Shown piece after piece: positions 33,995 to 46,699 of a stretch of DNA of 64,000 nt (position 1 is the first letter of the stretch; each line of letters begins with the position of its first letter). A program made the position numbers and the translations under genes. The notes beneath the pieces are model-generated. The model was not told where the DNA came from and made no database searches. It was given only the letters and a program-made list of their open reading frames with translations. The stretch is from NCBI GenBank assembly GCA_015698045.1, contig BLAL01000160.1, positions 2,356,001 through 2,420,000 of the forward strand, in the 5' to 3' direction. Origin of the DNA: Rhizophagus clarus. Taxonomy: Eukaryota; Glomeromycota; Glomeromycetes; Glomerales; Glomeraceae.

Positions 33995-36350
33995 ATAATA
34001 AAATGCAAAAAAATCATAGTAAAATCATAAAAGATAATAATATGGGAAAAAAATTAAAAAATATAAAATTAAAAATTATACCATCCCATAATTATCTTTA
34101 ATTAAAAAAAAAAAAATACTAAATAAATAAATATATAGGCCCCATCAAATCAATTGATTTGATAAAGTAAATGCTCCAACCATTGCAAAATACTGTGCCA
34201 TGCAACCAAAGTTAGTAATATAAAAATAAATAAATTAAATAAACAAATTAAAATTTAAAAATCAAAACAATTCCAAGATAATTTTCATTAAAGGATATGA
34301 TAATCTTTTCATTAATACAAAGTAAAAGTACCTGGCTTGTGAACTGAAGATGGGATCATGTACTGACAAGACAGTGACATTACCAAAATCACTATTCTAT
34401 AACCAGGAATTACTCTTTTATTTTGTATAATAAAAAAGAAAATATACCTTTCAAATTTAAAATAAATAAAAATTAAATTAAACCAATTTTATGGTCTTTA
34501 ATAATATATTAAAGATGTGTAATCTTTTCATTTATTAATAGGAAAGGTACATAGTTGATTCCTCTTCCAGAATCAACAGATCCTATTAGCAAAGTAAAAG
34601 TACCTAGTGAACTGAAAATGGGATCATGCACTGACAAGACAGTGACACTACCAAAATCAAGATTCTAAACTTAGATAACTCTTACTTTCAAAATGAAAGA
34701 AAGACACACCTTTTTAGAATTAAACATTAATGCCATTAAATTATAATAATTTGTTTATGACATTAACTTATATAATAAAATACAAAAAAAATCATAGTAA
34801 AATCATAAAAGTTAGTAATATAAGATAAAAATTAAAAATATAAAATTAAAAATTATACCATCCATGATAATCTTCATCCTATATTAATTATAATTAAAAA
34901 ATAAAAAAATATTAAATAAATACATAGGCCCCATCAAATCAATTGATTTGATAAAGTAAATGCTCCAACCATCGCAAAATACTGTGCCATGCAACCAAAG
35001 TTAGTAATATGTAAAATAAATAAATTAAATAAACAAATTAAAATTTAAAAATCAAACCAATTCCAAAATAATTTTCATTAAAGGATATGATAATCTTTTC
35101 ATTAATACAAAGTAAAAGTACCTGGTTTGTGAACTGAAGATGGGATCATGTACTGACAAGACAGTGACATTACCAAAATCACTATTCTATAACCAGGAAT
35201 TACTCTTTTACTTTGTATAATAAAAAAGAAAACATACCTTTCAAATTTAGATAAATAAAAATTAAATTAAACCAATTTTATGGTCTTTAATAATATATTA
35301 AAGATGTGTAATCTTTCATTTATTAATAGGAAAGGTACATAGTTGATTCCTCCTCCAGAATCAACAGATCCTATTAGCAAAGTAAAAGTATCTAGTGAAC
35401 TGAAAATGGGATCATGCACTGACAAGACAGTGACACTACCAAAATCAAGATTCTAAACTTAGATAACTCTTACTTTCAAAATGAAAGAAAGACACACCTT
35501 TTTAGAATTAAAAATTAATGCCATTAAATTATAATAATTTGTTTATGTCATTAACTTATATAATAAAATACAAAAAAAATCATAGTAAAATCATAAAAAT
35601 TAGTAATATAAGATAAAAATTAAAAATATAAAATTAAAAATTATACCATCCATGATAATCTTCATCCTATATTAATTATAATTAAAAAATAAAAAAATAT
35701 TAAATAAATACATAGGCCCCATCAAATCAATTGATTTGATAAAGTAAATGCTCCAACCATCGCAAAATACTGTGCCATGCAACCAAAGTTAGTAATATGT
35801 AAAATAAATAAATTAAATAAACAAATTAAAATTTAAAAATCAAACCAATTCCAAGATAATTTTAATTAAAGGATATGGTAATCTTTTCATTTAATACAAA
35901 GTAAATTACCTGGCTTGTGAACTGAAGATGGGATCATGCACTGACAAGACAGTAACATTACCAAAATCACTATTCTATAACCAGGAATTACTCTTTTACT
36001 TTGTATAATAAAAAAGAAAACATACCTTCAAATTTAGAATAAAATAAAAATTAAATTAAACCAATTTTATGGTTTTTAATATTATATTAAAAGATGTGCA
36101 ATCTTTTCATTTATTAATAGGAAAGGTACATAGTTGATTCCTCCTCCAGAATCAACAGATCCTATTAGCAAAGTAAAAGTACCTAGTGAACTGAAAATGG
36201 GATCATGCACTGACAAGACAGTGACACTACCAAAATCAAGATTCTAAACTTAGATTACTCTTACTTTCGAAATGAAAGAAAGACACCTTTTCAGGATTAC
36301 AATTTAATGCCATTTAATTATAATAATTGTTCATGGCATTGTCTTGTATA
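33995..36350. repeat. Three-unit tandem satellite, period 788-789 bp, with paired exon-like blocks
   Basis: AGGCCCCATCAAATCAATTG recurs at 34137, 34926 and 35714, and the sequence between is almost the same each time. A partial unit precedes the first (33995-34136), and the third runs to about 36350. Inside every unit an about 100-bp block around ACTGACAAGACAGTGACA occurs twice (34365 and 34629, 35153 and 35418, 35939 and 36207), roughly 265 bp apart. On the minus strand each block sits between AG and GTACTTTTACTTTG and is open (DFGSVTVLSVHDPIFSS). On the plus strand one of each pair is also open (KVKVPSELKMGSC). No coding call is made. Confidence 0.9.
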
Positions 36351-36359
36351 TACCTAAAA

Positions 36360-37020
36360 TAAACATAAAAATAAATAATAATGATTAATGAGAAAATAAT
36401 AATAATAATAATAAAAAAAAAAATAAAATAAAATAATAATAAAAAATAATAATAATAAAAATCAAATTCATTACCCATAAATCTCTCTAATTCACTTGAT
36501 CACTCGGATTGCTAATGATAGGTGCAAATCGTCGATCGCCTAGAACATAAACCCTTTGAGCTCAAAAATACAAATAACAAAAAAGTAATAAACAAAATAA
36601 ATAAAAACAATGAAATGAAAGAAAGAATAAAAAACAACGTAAAAATAAAAAAAATCAAAAGAAAAAAAAAAAATGAAGAATGGAAAATGAAAAAAAAAAA
36701 TAAAAAAAAGATAAAAATAAAAAATAAAAAATGAAATGAATAAAATAATAATAAAAAAAACGAAAAAAAGTAAAAAAGACAAAAAAAAAATAAAAAATTA
36801 AAAAAAGGACGAAAAATATAAAGTTAAAACAAGAAAAATAAAAATAAATAAAACAATAAATAAACGATAAGAAAAAAATGGAGATTATAAAGAAAAAAGA
36901 ATAAATAAATAAATGATGTATGAAGTAAAGAGGAAAAATAAATAAGTCGAGGAAAAGGAGAAATTATAAAAAAGATGATGAGGAAAAGGAAAAATGGGGA
37001 TTATATTAAATAAACGAACA
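36360..37020. repeat. A-rich low-complexity tract
   Basis: Short AATAAT runs at 36400-36460, a brief normal-complexity island at 36462-36575, then about 400 bp of A-rich DNA (AAAATAAAAAAAG-like) with strong strand asymmetry. Open frames here are Lys/Asn or Phe/Ile homopolymers and are rejected. Confidence 0.85.
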
Positions 37021-37700
37021 ATAAGATTAGTAAGATTGATTATGAATTTGCAATGATGTATATATTATCATACATTTATGAGTCATCTGTTATCAACTTT
37101 AGAAATTAATAGTCACATAAATCTCATAATTACTCATTAACAGTCAACATTACGTATTTTCTTAGGCATGTGATTGGTCCTTATCTGACTTCATTTCGGA
37201 CATCCAGTAGCTTATTTTTGTCTAATTTAAAAACAAAAAAAGTGCTTATAACTAGTAATATGTTTAAGCGAATTATTTTTCATCTATGATGAAAATACAA
37301 GAATATAAAAGTTATATGAAAAGCTTATCAAGATCAGTCTTCCGATTCAAGTATGTCCAAATATTCATCATTTTGCTCATAGTTTCTATATTCGTTGTTA
37401 TTTATCTTTTTTAGTTTTTATTTGATTATAGCCTCCTTATATAAACCATAAAATAAGTTCTTCTAGCTACATCGATGACGTCTGATGTGAAGCGAGCAAA
37501 TTAGATACATTTAATTTTTTCGTGATAGTCATCAACAGTAATACATATGATTTGCCGGTAGGCTGATTCAAAAGGTGTTTCTTTGTAAATTGTCAATAAT
37601 GTAATAAACTGATGTGAATAATAATCATGCGATAATCAGTAGCGTAATAATCAGTGGCGTAATTTTATTTGAGTTAAATTTTTTGTTAACCAAGAAGTAC
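37021..37700. other. Spacer, no gene seen
   Basis: No supported gene or repeat. The downstream-of-copy-1 type homology begins at about 37701. Confidence 0.4.
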
Positions 37701-37930
37701 CTTTCGTTTAAGTCATGTTCGATAAAACTACATTATTCTAACTTATTTATGTAAAATTTTTATATTTCGGTTCATTTTTTTCATATTATTTATAAAATTA
37801 ATATCACTATCAGGAATTATTATATTATGTTATAAAATGATTATATTTAATAGGAGGATTAATAAAATTCCTATTCAAAAAAGTATATATTCATCTAAAT
37901 TTATTTGAAGCATGTATTCCGAATTAAATT

Positions 37931-38152
37931 CTAAAATTTTTCTAAAATTTTTAATTCACTAGTAACCTCATAATTTTCCAGTGTAATTAATTTGCAAACG
38001 CTACTTAATACATCATTTAAAGAAATATTGAGAATAAATTCATTTTCATCATCATCTTGTGTTAATTTATCAATATTAATAAATTTTAATCCAGATAGAG
38101 TATCATCATCATGTGAAAGTTTCTGCATATCAAAGTTATTTAAAATTAAGCT
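37931..38152 (-). CDS. Possible last exon of an unrecognised gene
   Basis: Minus strand: after an AG acceptor (TTTATATAG) at 38153-38154 the frame stays open for 73 codons to a stop at 37931. It contains SLILNNFDMQKLSHDDD and DENEFILNISLNDVLSSVC and ends SELKILEKF. It is acidic, with natural amino-acid use. The paralogous stretch at 27100-27345 is similar but carries a stop near DDDT and several gaps, so only this copy is intact. No upstream exons could be joined with confidence. Family unknown. Confidence 0.35.
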   Translation of the reverse strand, partial: SLILNNFDMQKLSHDDDTLSGLKFINIDKLTQDDDENEFILNISLNDVLSSVCKLITLENYEVTSELKILEKF

Positions 38153-38408
38153 CTATATAAACATCTCATTCATAACAGTATTATCTCTTATGTCATTCAC
38201 TCTGTAATATATTTGTTCAAATTTGTCACATGATTGACAAATCGGATAGTGTACGAAAAGTCCTAACTTTATTTAATTTGTCCATGTGTAAATCGTACCT
38301 TTTATTGACTTATTGTCGCTTTCAAAATGTTGACAAATAAAAATGTCAATCGTTTCTACACCGAATACACACCGCACACAATAAAAATGATGCCGATACC
38401 TTAAACTT

Positions 38409-38665
38409 ATCCGGTAGCACGTGATTTTTTTATAGGTTATAATAAATCGTGTATCAGGCGTATCAGATGTTGAAATCACGTGATGCCGGATAAATCACTT
38501 ATTCGGCACTTCGATACCGAATAACTAACGCTACCAAGGTAGCTAGTTATATTGGGAATCAAAATTGATCAGTTGACCTCGGGCTCCTGTCGGAGCCCAG
38601 GATCAACAATCAATTATGATTTACCCAATATAATAGTTATTCGGCACTTCGTGCCGAATAACTAT
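38409..38665. repeat. Cluster of three perfect or near-perfect hairpins
   Basis: Hairpin 1: ATCCGGTAGCACGTGATTT (38409-38427) pairs with AAATCACGTGATGCCGGAT (38473-38491). Hairpin 2: 38546-38635, arms of about 43 bp closing on CGGGCTCC-TGTC-GGAGCCCA. Hairpin 3: a 15-bp perfect stem ATAGTTATTCGGCAC/GTGCCGAATAACTAT with loop TTC at 38633-38665. A related TTATTCGG...CCGAATAA stem is at 38499-38524. They open the 1.7-kb segment unique to the copy-3 upstream block. Confidence 0.85.
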
Positions 38666-40129
38666 TAATTATTTTAATGTGTACAACAAGAAATAGAGTT
38701 ATTGGAAGGGGAGCTGAAAGCCCTTCAGCTATCACTATAACAACATTACATGATTTTAAACGGAACTGATTTATTAATACCAAAGAATAAATAATTTAAA
38801 TCATCATAGAGAATGTCAAAAGTGAGCAAATTTAGATACCAATAGGATATTTCTCTTCATCCTGCTCGTATTCATATTTATTACATGCTTGCATTTTGAC
38901 CTCAGCAGTTCTTTTTGTTAATTTGCATTAATTGATTCAATCTCTCATTTATCGAACAGTAAATTACAAGCATTTTAAAAATCTTGAATTTTTATCTTTT
39001 TTTCATTAGTTTCTTTAACCTTAGTCTTTTATTTTGGTTAATTTATTTATTTATTTCTCATTCGGTCTTTTATAAAATGTAAAAAAAAAAAAAAAAAAAA
39101 AAAATATTTGCTGATTAAAGTGATTAACGATCGAAAAAATAAAAGTGTGTGAATTGTAGCCAATCAAATTTCTAAAATTTCTGCGTAAACTATGTGATCA
39201 TCATATCACATTCATAAACGGTTACGTATCGCTTTTTTTAAGTATAAAACTTCTTTGTGATATGAACAATCTAATCAATCTAGTAAAACTTCTAACATTA
39301 ATGAAAGCCAAAACAACTATTTGAAAGATTTTAGAAATTGATACTAATGAATACTAAATACTTAGAAACGACTTAACTAGTGTAGATTTTAATTGCTGAT
39401 ATAATAAGCGATGATCCAGAAATCATATCCATGAAGGTCGTTGTACTAGGTGAAAGTAATAGCTGTCATTATATTTTTATACGGATTCTTATTTATGCAT
39501 ATGACATATCAGTATTAACGTAAACGTAAATCTCTTACAAAGAAGCTTAGAAAACACGAATCTGCTGAAAACCAAAAGACAGAATACTAATTGTACGGTT
39601 TAATTGCAACTATCAATTTTACTTTAATTTTTTATCATAATAAAATACTAAAAAAATGGAAATCATTTTCCATTTTAAATTAATTTCCTTTTTTCTTTCA
39701 TAAGAATTGTTGTATCTAATTTTTTTGAATTTTTTTTTATCCTTACGAAAAGAGAAAAAATTCAATTCAAATCAAAAATGGAAGGCGATCTCCATTTTTA
39801 TTTTCTATAAGTTTTTTTTCGAATTTTTCATTTTTACGAAGAAGAGAAAAAATTCAAATTTCAAATCAAAAAACGGAAAGTGATTCCCATTTCCAAGCAA
39901 ATAAAAACGTTAGTTGCGACTTTTTCATTCAAATTGGGAATTTTGGTTAGACTAATCGCCAAAACTAAGTCATATAAAGATACTAATAAAAATACGCCCA
40001 ATTTTTCATTTCAAGGTATGATTGTCAAAAAATCAATGCATTTCAGGATATGATCTTCAATTTCGGCGCAAAAATGTCAGATAATTTGTGGTCTTTTAAA
40101 TCACTTACACGTACTGTATGTATATTCAC
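38666..40129. other. Spacer within the copy-3-specific segment; short tandem duplication at 39640-39895
   Basis: No gene. 39640-39895 holds two to three copies of an about 115-bp unit: AAAATGGA-RRNGATYTCCATTTT palindrome followed by TACGAA-AGAGAAAAAATTC. A poly-A run lies at 39081-39103. Confidence 0.5.
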
Positions 40130-40499
40130 CCGCATTTGCTTGTGTGAATTCTGATAACAATGATCTTCTTTATTTATTATTTGTTTGGCTATTCGGAGTT
40201 CGGAAATCTGTTAGATTGAGATCAGGAAAATATCTTCTTTTCATCATTGACATTGACACAAATAGTTTTATTTTTGTTTTTAACGCCATAAACAAATAAT
40301 TAAAAGATAATCTTACTTTTAAATTAAAAAGCGAGGTTAAAAATAATTTCAGGAGAGTATTACGACATCTTTATATTTTTTGTTGCAGTGACAATTACAA
40401 AAAATTAATATAACATGAAAACAATTATACCTTTTATAGAATCGTTATTATATTTTACTAATAGGGAACCGACGATCGAAAAATGACTCTTAAATTAAT

Positions 40500-40508
40500 A
40501 TATATAAG
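40500..40508 (+). promoter_or_regulatory. TATA box of carboxypeptidase copy 3
   Basis: ATATATAAG-type box about 91 bp before the ATG at 40592; the 60 bp around it match copy 2 almost exactly. Confidence 0.65.
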
Positions 40509-40591
40509 GATGATGATGTTCTGTTCAAGACATTAACGTCCTATAGTTAATATTCTCCCATATTTGAAATAATTAAATTTTGAAAAAAAGG

Positions 40592-42695
40592 ATGAAACTT
40601 ATAAATAAATCATCTGGCAAATTATCTTGTCTATTCATCATTTCCGTTATCTTAATCATATGTTCAATGCTAACCATTGAAATTGTTGACGCAGCAGTTA
40701 TTGGTATGATTAGAGAGAGCATTACGTGGCAGTCATGGCACTTCATTTCAGATTTTTATTAATGATTTTTCTTTAGATCCTACATATAACATTGTATCAA
40801 GTAATCTATGTGATCCAAACGTGAAGCAGGTAAAGAAACGAAAAAGAATTCATCAGTTTTATATGTCATATTAAATATTAACTATTCTTTCGCTCGTTAG
40901 TATTCCGGCTATATAAAAGTTGACCAATATTCAAACTTATTTTTTTGGTTTTTTGAATCGAGAAATAATCCTCAAGCTTCTCCATTAACGTTATGGTTAA
41001 ATGGGGGTCCAGGATGTTCTTCAATGATAGGATTATTTCAAGAAATAGGTCCTTGTAGACCTTCAGCAGGAGGGGCAGATGTTAAAGTGAATCCTGAAAG
41101 TTGGAATCAAGTTTCTAATTTGTTATTTATTGATCAGGTAATAATTTTCTTATAAATGATATATTTATAATAAATATTACGTTAACTCATTCTTTTTATT
41201 ACAGCCCGTTGATACAGGGTTTTCGTACGGAAATAAAAACATATCAACAACAGAACAATCTTCTCAAAGTTTATACATTTTTCTACAAAAATTCTTTGAA
41301 AGATTTCCAGAATATTCTAATATGAATTTTCATATTTTTGGTGAATCTTATGCAGGACATTATAGTATGTTTCTACTAACCTTTTCAGATTATTCTCAAT
41401 TCGTCGTAATTTATATATTATTAACGTAAAATTAACTACGCCACTCACATCCTATAGTACCCTCACTTGCAAGGTTGATTGATGAAAATAATATTCTGAT
41501 AAATTCGAAAAAATTGAAAGCAATCCCAATTAAATTACAATCTGTTGGAATTGGAAATGGTTGGATTGATCCTAAAATAACATAGTAAATATTTTTTATG
41601 TTTGATCATATATACTACATAATAAATACATTAACTTTTATACTTAATGCGTAGTAATTCTTTCCCGGATTTCATAGAATTTAACTCATGTAATTCGTCA
41701 AATCGATATTTTTTTCTAAAATTGCATTATCCATATTAACATAAAATAATCTCATTAAATTTATTAGATGGACCATTGTTAAATCCAAATGATATTGCAG
41801 CAATGAGATCAAAGTTGCCCGAATGCGATCGATCAAGTAAGATTTCGAATTTTTAATTTTATTCAATACCTTCACATCTTTGTAAAAAATAATTGACTCT
41901 ATTTCTACCTCACAAGTTGATAAATGCTATAAAACACAAAATGCAAATGACTGCCACCAAGCAGTAAAATTTTGTGAAAATTTTACTGCTACCTACTTTA
42001 ATAAAACAGGGTTAAGCAGTTATGATGTCAGAAGTAAATCTGATCTACCAAATGATTACATGCTTTATTTGGATAAACCTGAAGTAATGACAGCTATTGG
42101 TGTACATAAAACTTTTGCTGATTGTTCGAATATTGTTCACATTAATTTCTTTAATCAGGGAGATTAGTAAGCAAATTAATTATATTTATTTTTATTCACG
42201 TAATTTATATCAGAGAAAATATATTCATTTAATATTATAATTTTTTTTTTTTAGTGTTCAAAGTCATAAGAATGATGTTGAATACCTTCTCTATAGGAGA
42301 TTTCCTGTACTATTATATTACGGGGACGCAGATTTTATTTGTGACTGGTAAATGAAAAAGTTCTCATCTACTTATGCTATCGTATCTGTCTTATCGATTA
42401 ACTTTAATCTTTCTTTAGGTTCAGCGGAAAAGAATTAGTAAAGTCGTTGATATGGCACCATCAATCAGATTTTAATAATGCTCCAATGAAAAAATGGATA
42501 GTTGACAATAAACCTGCTGGAGAAATTAAAACTTTTGATAAATTAACATTTATTAGAGTTTATGAGGCAGGTCATGAAGTTCCTGCTTATCAACCCGTAA
42601 ATTCTTTAGATATGTTTACTAAATGGATTCACAATAAACCATTAACAACTGCGGATCTAGGATCTAAAAGAAAGAAAGAAATAAGGAATTATTAG
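40592..42695 (+). CDS. Serine carboxypeptidase (S10) copy 3, ten exons
   Basis: Secreted S10 peptidase, nearest relative of copy 2. Exons: 40592-40703, 40777-40829, 40901-41137, 41205-41364, 41458-41584, 41655-41689, 41768-41836, 41917-42166, 42255-42347 and 42419-42695; 470 residues. Signal peptide about 1-34 ([20 protein letters not shown]). NGGPGCSSM from residue 89. Triad: Ser182 (GESYAGHY), Asp374 (GDADFICDW) and His431 (EAGHEVP). Exon 8 is 3 bp shorter than in copy 2 and diverges most, the usual pattern for the cap region over the active site. The basic C-terminal tail is shortened ([10 protein letters not shown]). All splice sites are GT...AG and the frame is open throughout. Confidence 0.92.
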
Positions 42696-43119
42696 TACAT
42701 TACATTTACAATTTAGTGTTGTAACATCGAATTATATTTTTCTCATTTTTGTGTTATTTATGTTATTATTATTTATGTTGCTTTGATTGCTTTGGTTTTC
42801 AATAAATAAATCTTTTGCCTATTTCATTACTAATTAGATATTCTCCAATAAATCAGACTGTCATTTGATAATCCTGATGATTGAGATCATTAACCTGCAT
42901 AAATATGCGTTAACCATTGAGAAAAAAAAAAAAAAAAAAAAATTTTTTTTATCTACAATAAACAAAATCGATGTTTTTTGTGAAAATTCAATTTCAGAAG
43001 TACGGATTCCGTATTTTTCCGACAGATGTGTCATAAAAACCATAATTAGTTTACAAGTCATGTAATCATATCCTTAAATAGCTCTTTTAATCAAATGGCT
43101 TTTTTTATTTATTATATTT
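42696..43119. other. 3' region of copy 3
   Basis: CAATAAATAAATC at about 42800 and TCTCCAATAAATCAGA near 42842 correspond to the 3' region of copy 2. A poly-A run at 42922-42942 follows. No gene. Confidence 0.5.
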
Positions 43120-43794
43120 ATCTTTGCCATTCGGAATTCGGAAGTCTGTGTAAATCGTAAATTCAGGAGCATAGCCTTTTTCATTGTCATAAAAATATTT
43201 TATTTTTGTTTTGTCGCCATAAACAAATAATTAAAATAGAATGATTTTATTTTCCTAGGAGGATATTAGATAAACTATGTTTTTATATTTTTGTTGTTAT
43301 AGTTTAATGTTATATATAATTATAATAATTTTCTGTATATATTATTAATATATCGTGTTAACAGCAGGAAATGCAATCGAAAAAAGTTCCCGGATTATAT
43401 AAAGAATGAAACATCCCAAAATTCTATCTTATTCTTATAATATTCTCTTATGTATTTGAAATTAATAAATTTGAAAAAAATAATGAAATTTATTGACATA
43501 ATTTTTTTTATAGATATTATTTTCTTTATAAATTGTTGTACAATTCATTATGTCAAAAAGTAGATAAATTAATTCAATATGTAAAGTTTTTGACGTAAAA
43601 AGAACTATTATATTTAGTAGTAAAACTTTAAACAAAGAATCGATGGATTTTTAAAATCGATGGATTTTTAAGAATAATAGAACAGTGTAACACTAATTGC
43701 GCCACAAGCATCCACTTCAAAAATTTCAACGAAGAAATATTACGGAATTTGATTTACTATTTTCATATTTTTTTTTTAAGTAGTTTGTCATTTT

Positions 43795-43825
<31 letters not shown>

Positions 43826-44360
43826 AAAAAAAAAAAAATACTTAAATCATAAATGTTTAATGATCATTTCCTGAAATAAGAGATTTCGCAGGCAAAACTG
43901 AAATCCACCTGTGGGCGAACATCAGTAAAATCCGAAACCTTCATGGAAATTGATAGCTGATAGGCTGATTTTATTTATCACAACGCACGTTACCCGTTTA
44001 TAGTAATATGGAAAAAAATGCATAGTTGCATGCGCATAAACTGTATTTGGCAAATTATTACTAAATCAAGCTTACATAAACAAATACAATTGTAATACCT
44101 CACCAATTGTTCCAAACTTTCTGATTGTCCGACAGCCTAATTACCCGATTGGTATACATAATGATATTTATTATCTGGTGAAATGATGCGAAAAAAAGTA
44201 TGTAAAGAGCGAAAATATATTTTTATACTTTTTTTAACAAAGTGAACGATACTCACAGGATAAAATATGAAATTTATTATTAACCCATTCAGAACACTGA
44301 CTTAACAATATAGTATATGCTTACACTTGAAACTGTTGACGCAGTAGTAACAGGTATCGA
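43120..44360 (+). pseudogene. Two 5' relics of carboxypeptidase copies
   Basis: 43125-43500 repeats the copy-2/3 upstream block (CCATTCGGAATTCGGAAGTCTGTG, ACAAATAATTAAAATAG, TTATATAAAG) and ends in a degraded start. 43500-44010 parallels 31100-31650. 44090-44360 is a different relic of copy-1/4/5 type: the CTTTCTGATTGTCCG block, a damaged TATA box (AGTATGTAAAG, about 44196), then exon-1 sequence with CTTGAAACTGTTGACGCAGT near 44320-44345 and a stop before the signal core. No later exons follow. Confidence 0.75.
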
Positions 44361-46600
44361 TGATATTTTAATAGTTTGTAAAAGTTACTATAATTGTAAA
44401 ATTATAGTAAATGTTCTATATTAATTTGTCTAATCAAAATGTAGTAGAAATCATATGTATTGATGAAAATCAATTAGAAATTTTTTGGCAAATAAAAGCT
44501 GTACATAATAACGTTGTAAAATATCCTTCTATGAAGAATAACTTTACTAGGTTCAATTGTGGTTTAAAAATAATTTTTCTATTAATAAAATTCCCAAAAC
44601 AAAATAAAATTCCTATTAATTAGCCCCCAAAATTGTATTTTAGCTCCCATTATGTCTAGTAATTAGTTCCCTTGAATATCACTGACTTTCACAGGTTCAA
44701 GTCTTATGTAAATGATATTAGCGAATCAGATTTTAGCATTTTACTTAAAATGCGTTTTTCAATTTTCCGTTCCATAATTCTATGATGATCATCTTTAGGC
44801 CCCTTTTATAAACATTTCTGTGTCAATTGCGGCTTTACCGTGCCATCTATAACTTCAGTTTCCTCCCTAAATAAAGAAATTCACCTTTTTAATAGCTTAA
44901 CCTCATTTCGGAAGGTTTTTACCTTCAGCTTAGTTTTACCTCTTATAGTGGAGGTATACATATAAAATGTATTTTATAAATGTATCCCTTCGTAAAACTA
45001 TGATATTACAACGTTAAATCGGTGAAATACTGTAAATGATCGTCGATGTACATGTACAGTATTTGAAATCCCAAGTATTGTTGATATATTGTATTAATAT
45101 ATGAAAATGCAGTACTATAACGTTTTGTTACCGGTATACACAGTATAACAGTAAAAAAAGAAAAAAAAAATATAAAGTTTCGATGAGCTTTCTTTTTTAT
45201 TATCCCTTTTTGTCCTGCCAAGTATAGTTAAAAATCATAAGGAATTCGCAATACCTATCTGGATTCCAATCCTTTTATGGTTTACTTCTAGCTTTGTTTC
45301 GAAGTTTTTTATATTAATAAAAATACTTCCAATCAATCACATTTCATTATTTTAATTTATTAAAAGCAATTACATGTTAAACAAGAATCCAAAAACCACT
45401 AAAAACTTACGAAAAATAAAGAAAATAATATTTTAATGAGCATAGCTTAAATGAAAAAATTAGTTTTGAAACAAACATTCGAAACTTACCATCTGATCTA
45501 TTCAAGAATCTGTAACTCATTAAAAAAAATTTCGGTTTCCTAAAAAAAAAAAAAAAAATATAAATATAAAAATAAAAAAAAACCTGAAATTCTATAAATT
45601 TATAAAAATTGTCATTAAGTAAAAATTTACCTAATGAGAGAATTTTATTGTAAGAGCCCCTTGTTGTCTTAAATTTTATACAATTAAACTAACACTTAAT
45701 CAATAAAATTTCCAATTCATCAAAATCACAGTCTTTCATAATTTTATATTTGAATAATTTTGATAAATTGTTTTAATAAATTATCTTTCATAAGTTACAA
45801 AATATATTCATTTACAAGGTATCATTTTTGAATCTGTTTATGAAGTTGAAGATATTATTTTAATTGGAAATTTGATCATAATTCTTTAGATTGTTTTTTA
45901 AATTGGTAGAAACTGGTGAAAAGAATAATATTATCCTGGTTAATAAGTTTAAATTTCGTTTAAACTGTAAAAACCGCAGTTTTATTGTTACGTCATCGCT
46001 AAATCATAAAAAATAGTTAAAATAAGCTATATCTAAGTAGTATTAGTGCACTAATATACTGTAATAATCGGTTAATGTCATTATCCAAAAATTCGCCAAT
46101 ATTGTCGCTGATATAAATTTGAGAGATCTTATGATTCCATTTTTAAATTTTTCCCAAGACCTAGTATTTTTTTTAAAATTCCGAAATTACACTTTTTAGA
46201 TACGCAACAAACAAATAATACTTTTTGTATTACACAGGACATGCGCAGTTAGAATTAAATAATATTACTATTTGTAAGCCTTGTAATCACTCATGTGAAA
46301 TTCACACGATTATCAGATATAAGGGTATATAAATACGCGTCTTATCTGCCTCGATTGTCTCTTATCAAAAATATTTTTGAAGTCTCTGAAGGTCTCCTGC
46401 AGAAGGTCTCTCGCAAAAAATGGCTCTTATTTAACCGAATTTCTTTTGGAAAATGAGTATTTTGTGGTCTTATATTTTTGACGCGACTTAAACATTTTAT
46501 TTCACAAGCACTTAACTTTTGTCTATCCGACTTTTAAAAAAATTTCTTTAAAGGCTTCCTTTCCTATTTTTTATTTATATTAGGTAAAGTACCGAAAGGG
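44361..46600. other. Long AT-rich spacer, no gene seen
   Basis: Read on both strands. A 70-codon frame at 44411-44623 and a 71-codon minus frame at 45006-45221 are AT-driven and unconvincing. Poly-A runs near 45541. No repeat with clear ends. Confidence 0.45.
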
Positions 46601-46699
46601 AACCAATTGTGATCATGTTCTTCGTAATCATGGTAAGTTATATAAATTCTATGATAATTATCGTGTTAAAAGCATATAAAAAAATAAATATGTTGGTTT

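Larger units (their letters stand above)
37701..40500. repeat. Duplicated upstream block of carboxypeptidase copy 3, with a 1.7-kb extra segment
   Basis: 37701-37830 matches the DNA just after copy 1 (23033-23500, minus the 23.08-kb element). 37830-38400 matches 26955-27590, and 40130-40500 matches 27840-28140. The segment 38403-40100 has no counterpart upstream of copy 2. So the block is a copy of the copy-1/copy-2 interval that lacks its 3.4-kb gene-relic part. Confidence 0.75.

Noticed and set aside
36522-36782. Lys-rich plus-strand and Phe-rich minus-strand frames
   Set aside because: Pure A-rich low-complexity DNA.
42865-43065. Open frames on both strands after copy 3
   Set aside because: Cross a long poly-A/poly-T run and lie in the duplicated 3' flank; no conservation of frame with the copy-2 flank.
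44640-44715. AGGTTCAAGTC resembling a tRNA B box
   Set aside because: No A box at the right distance and no cloverleaf or acceptor stem could be drawn.
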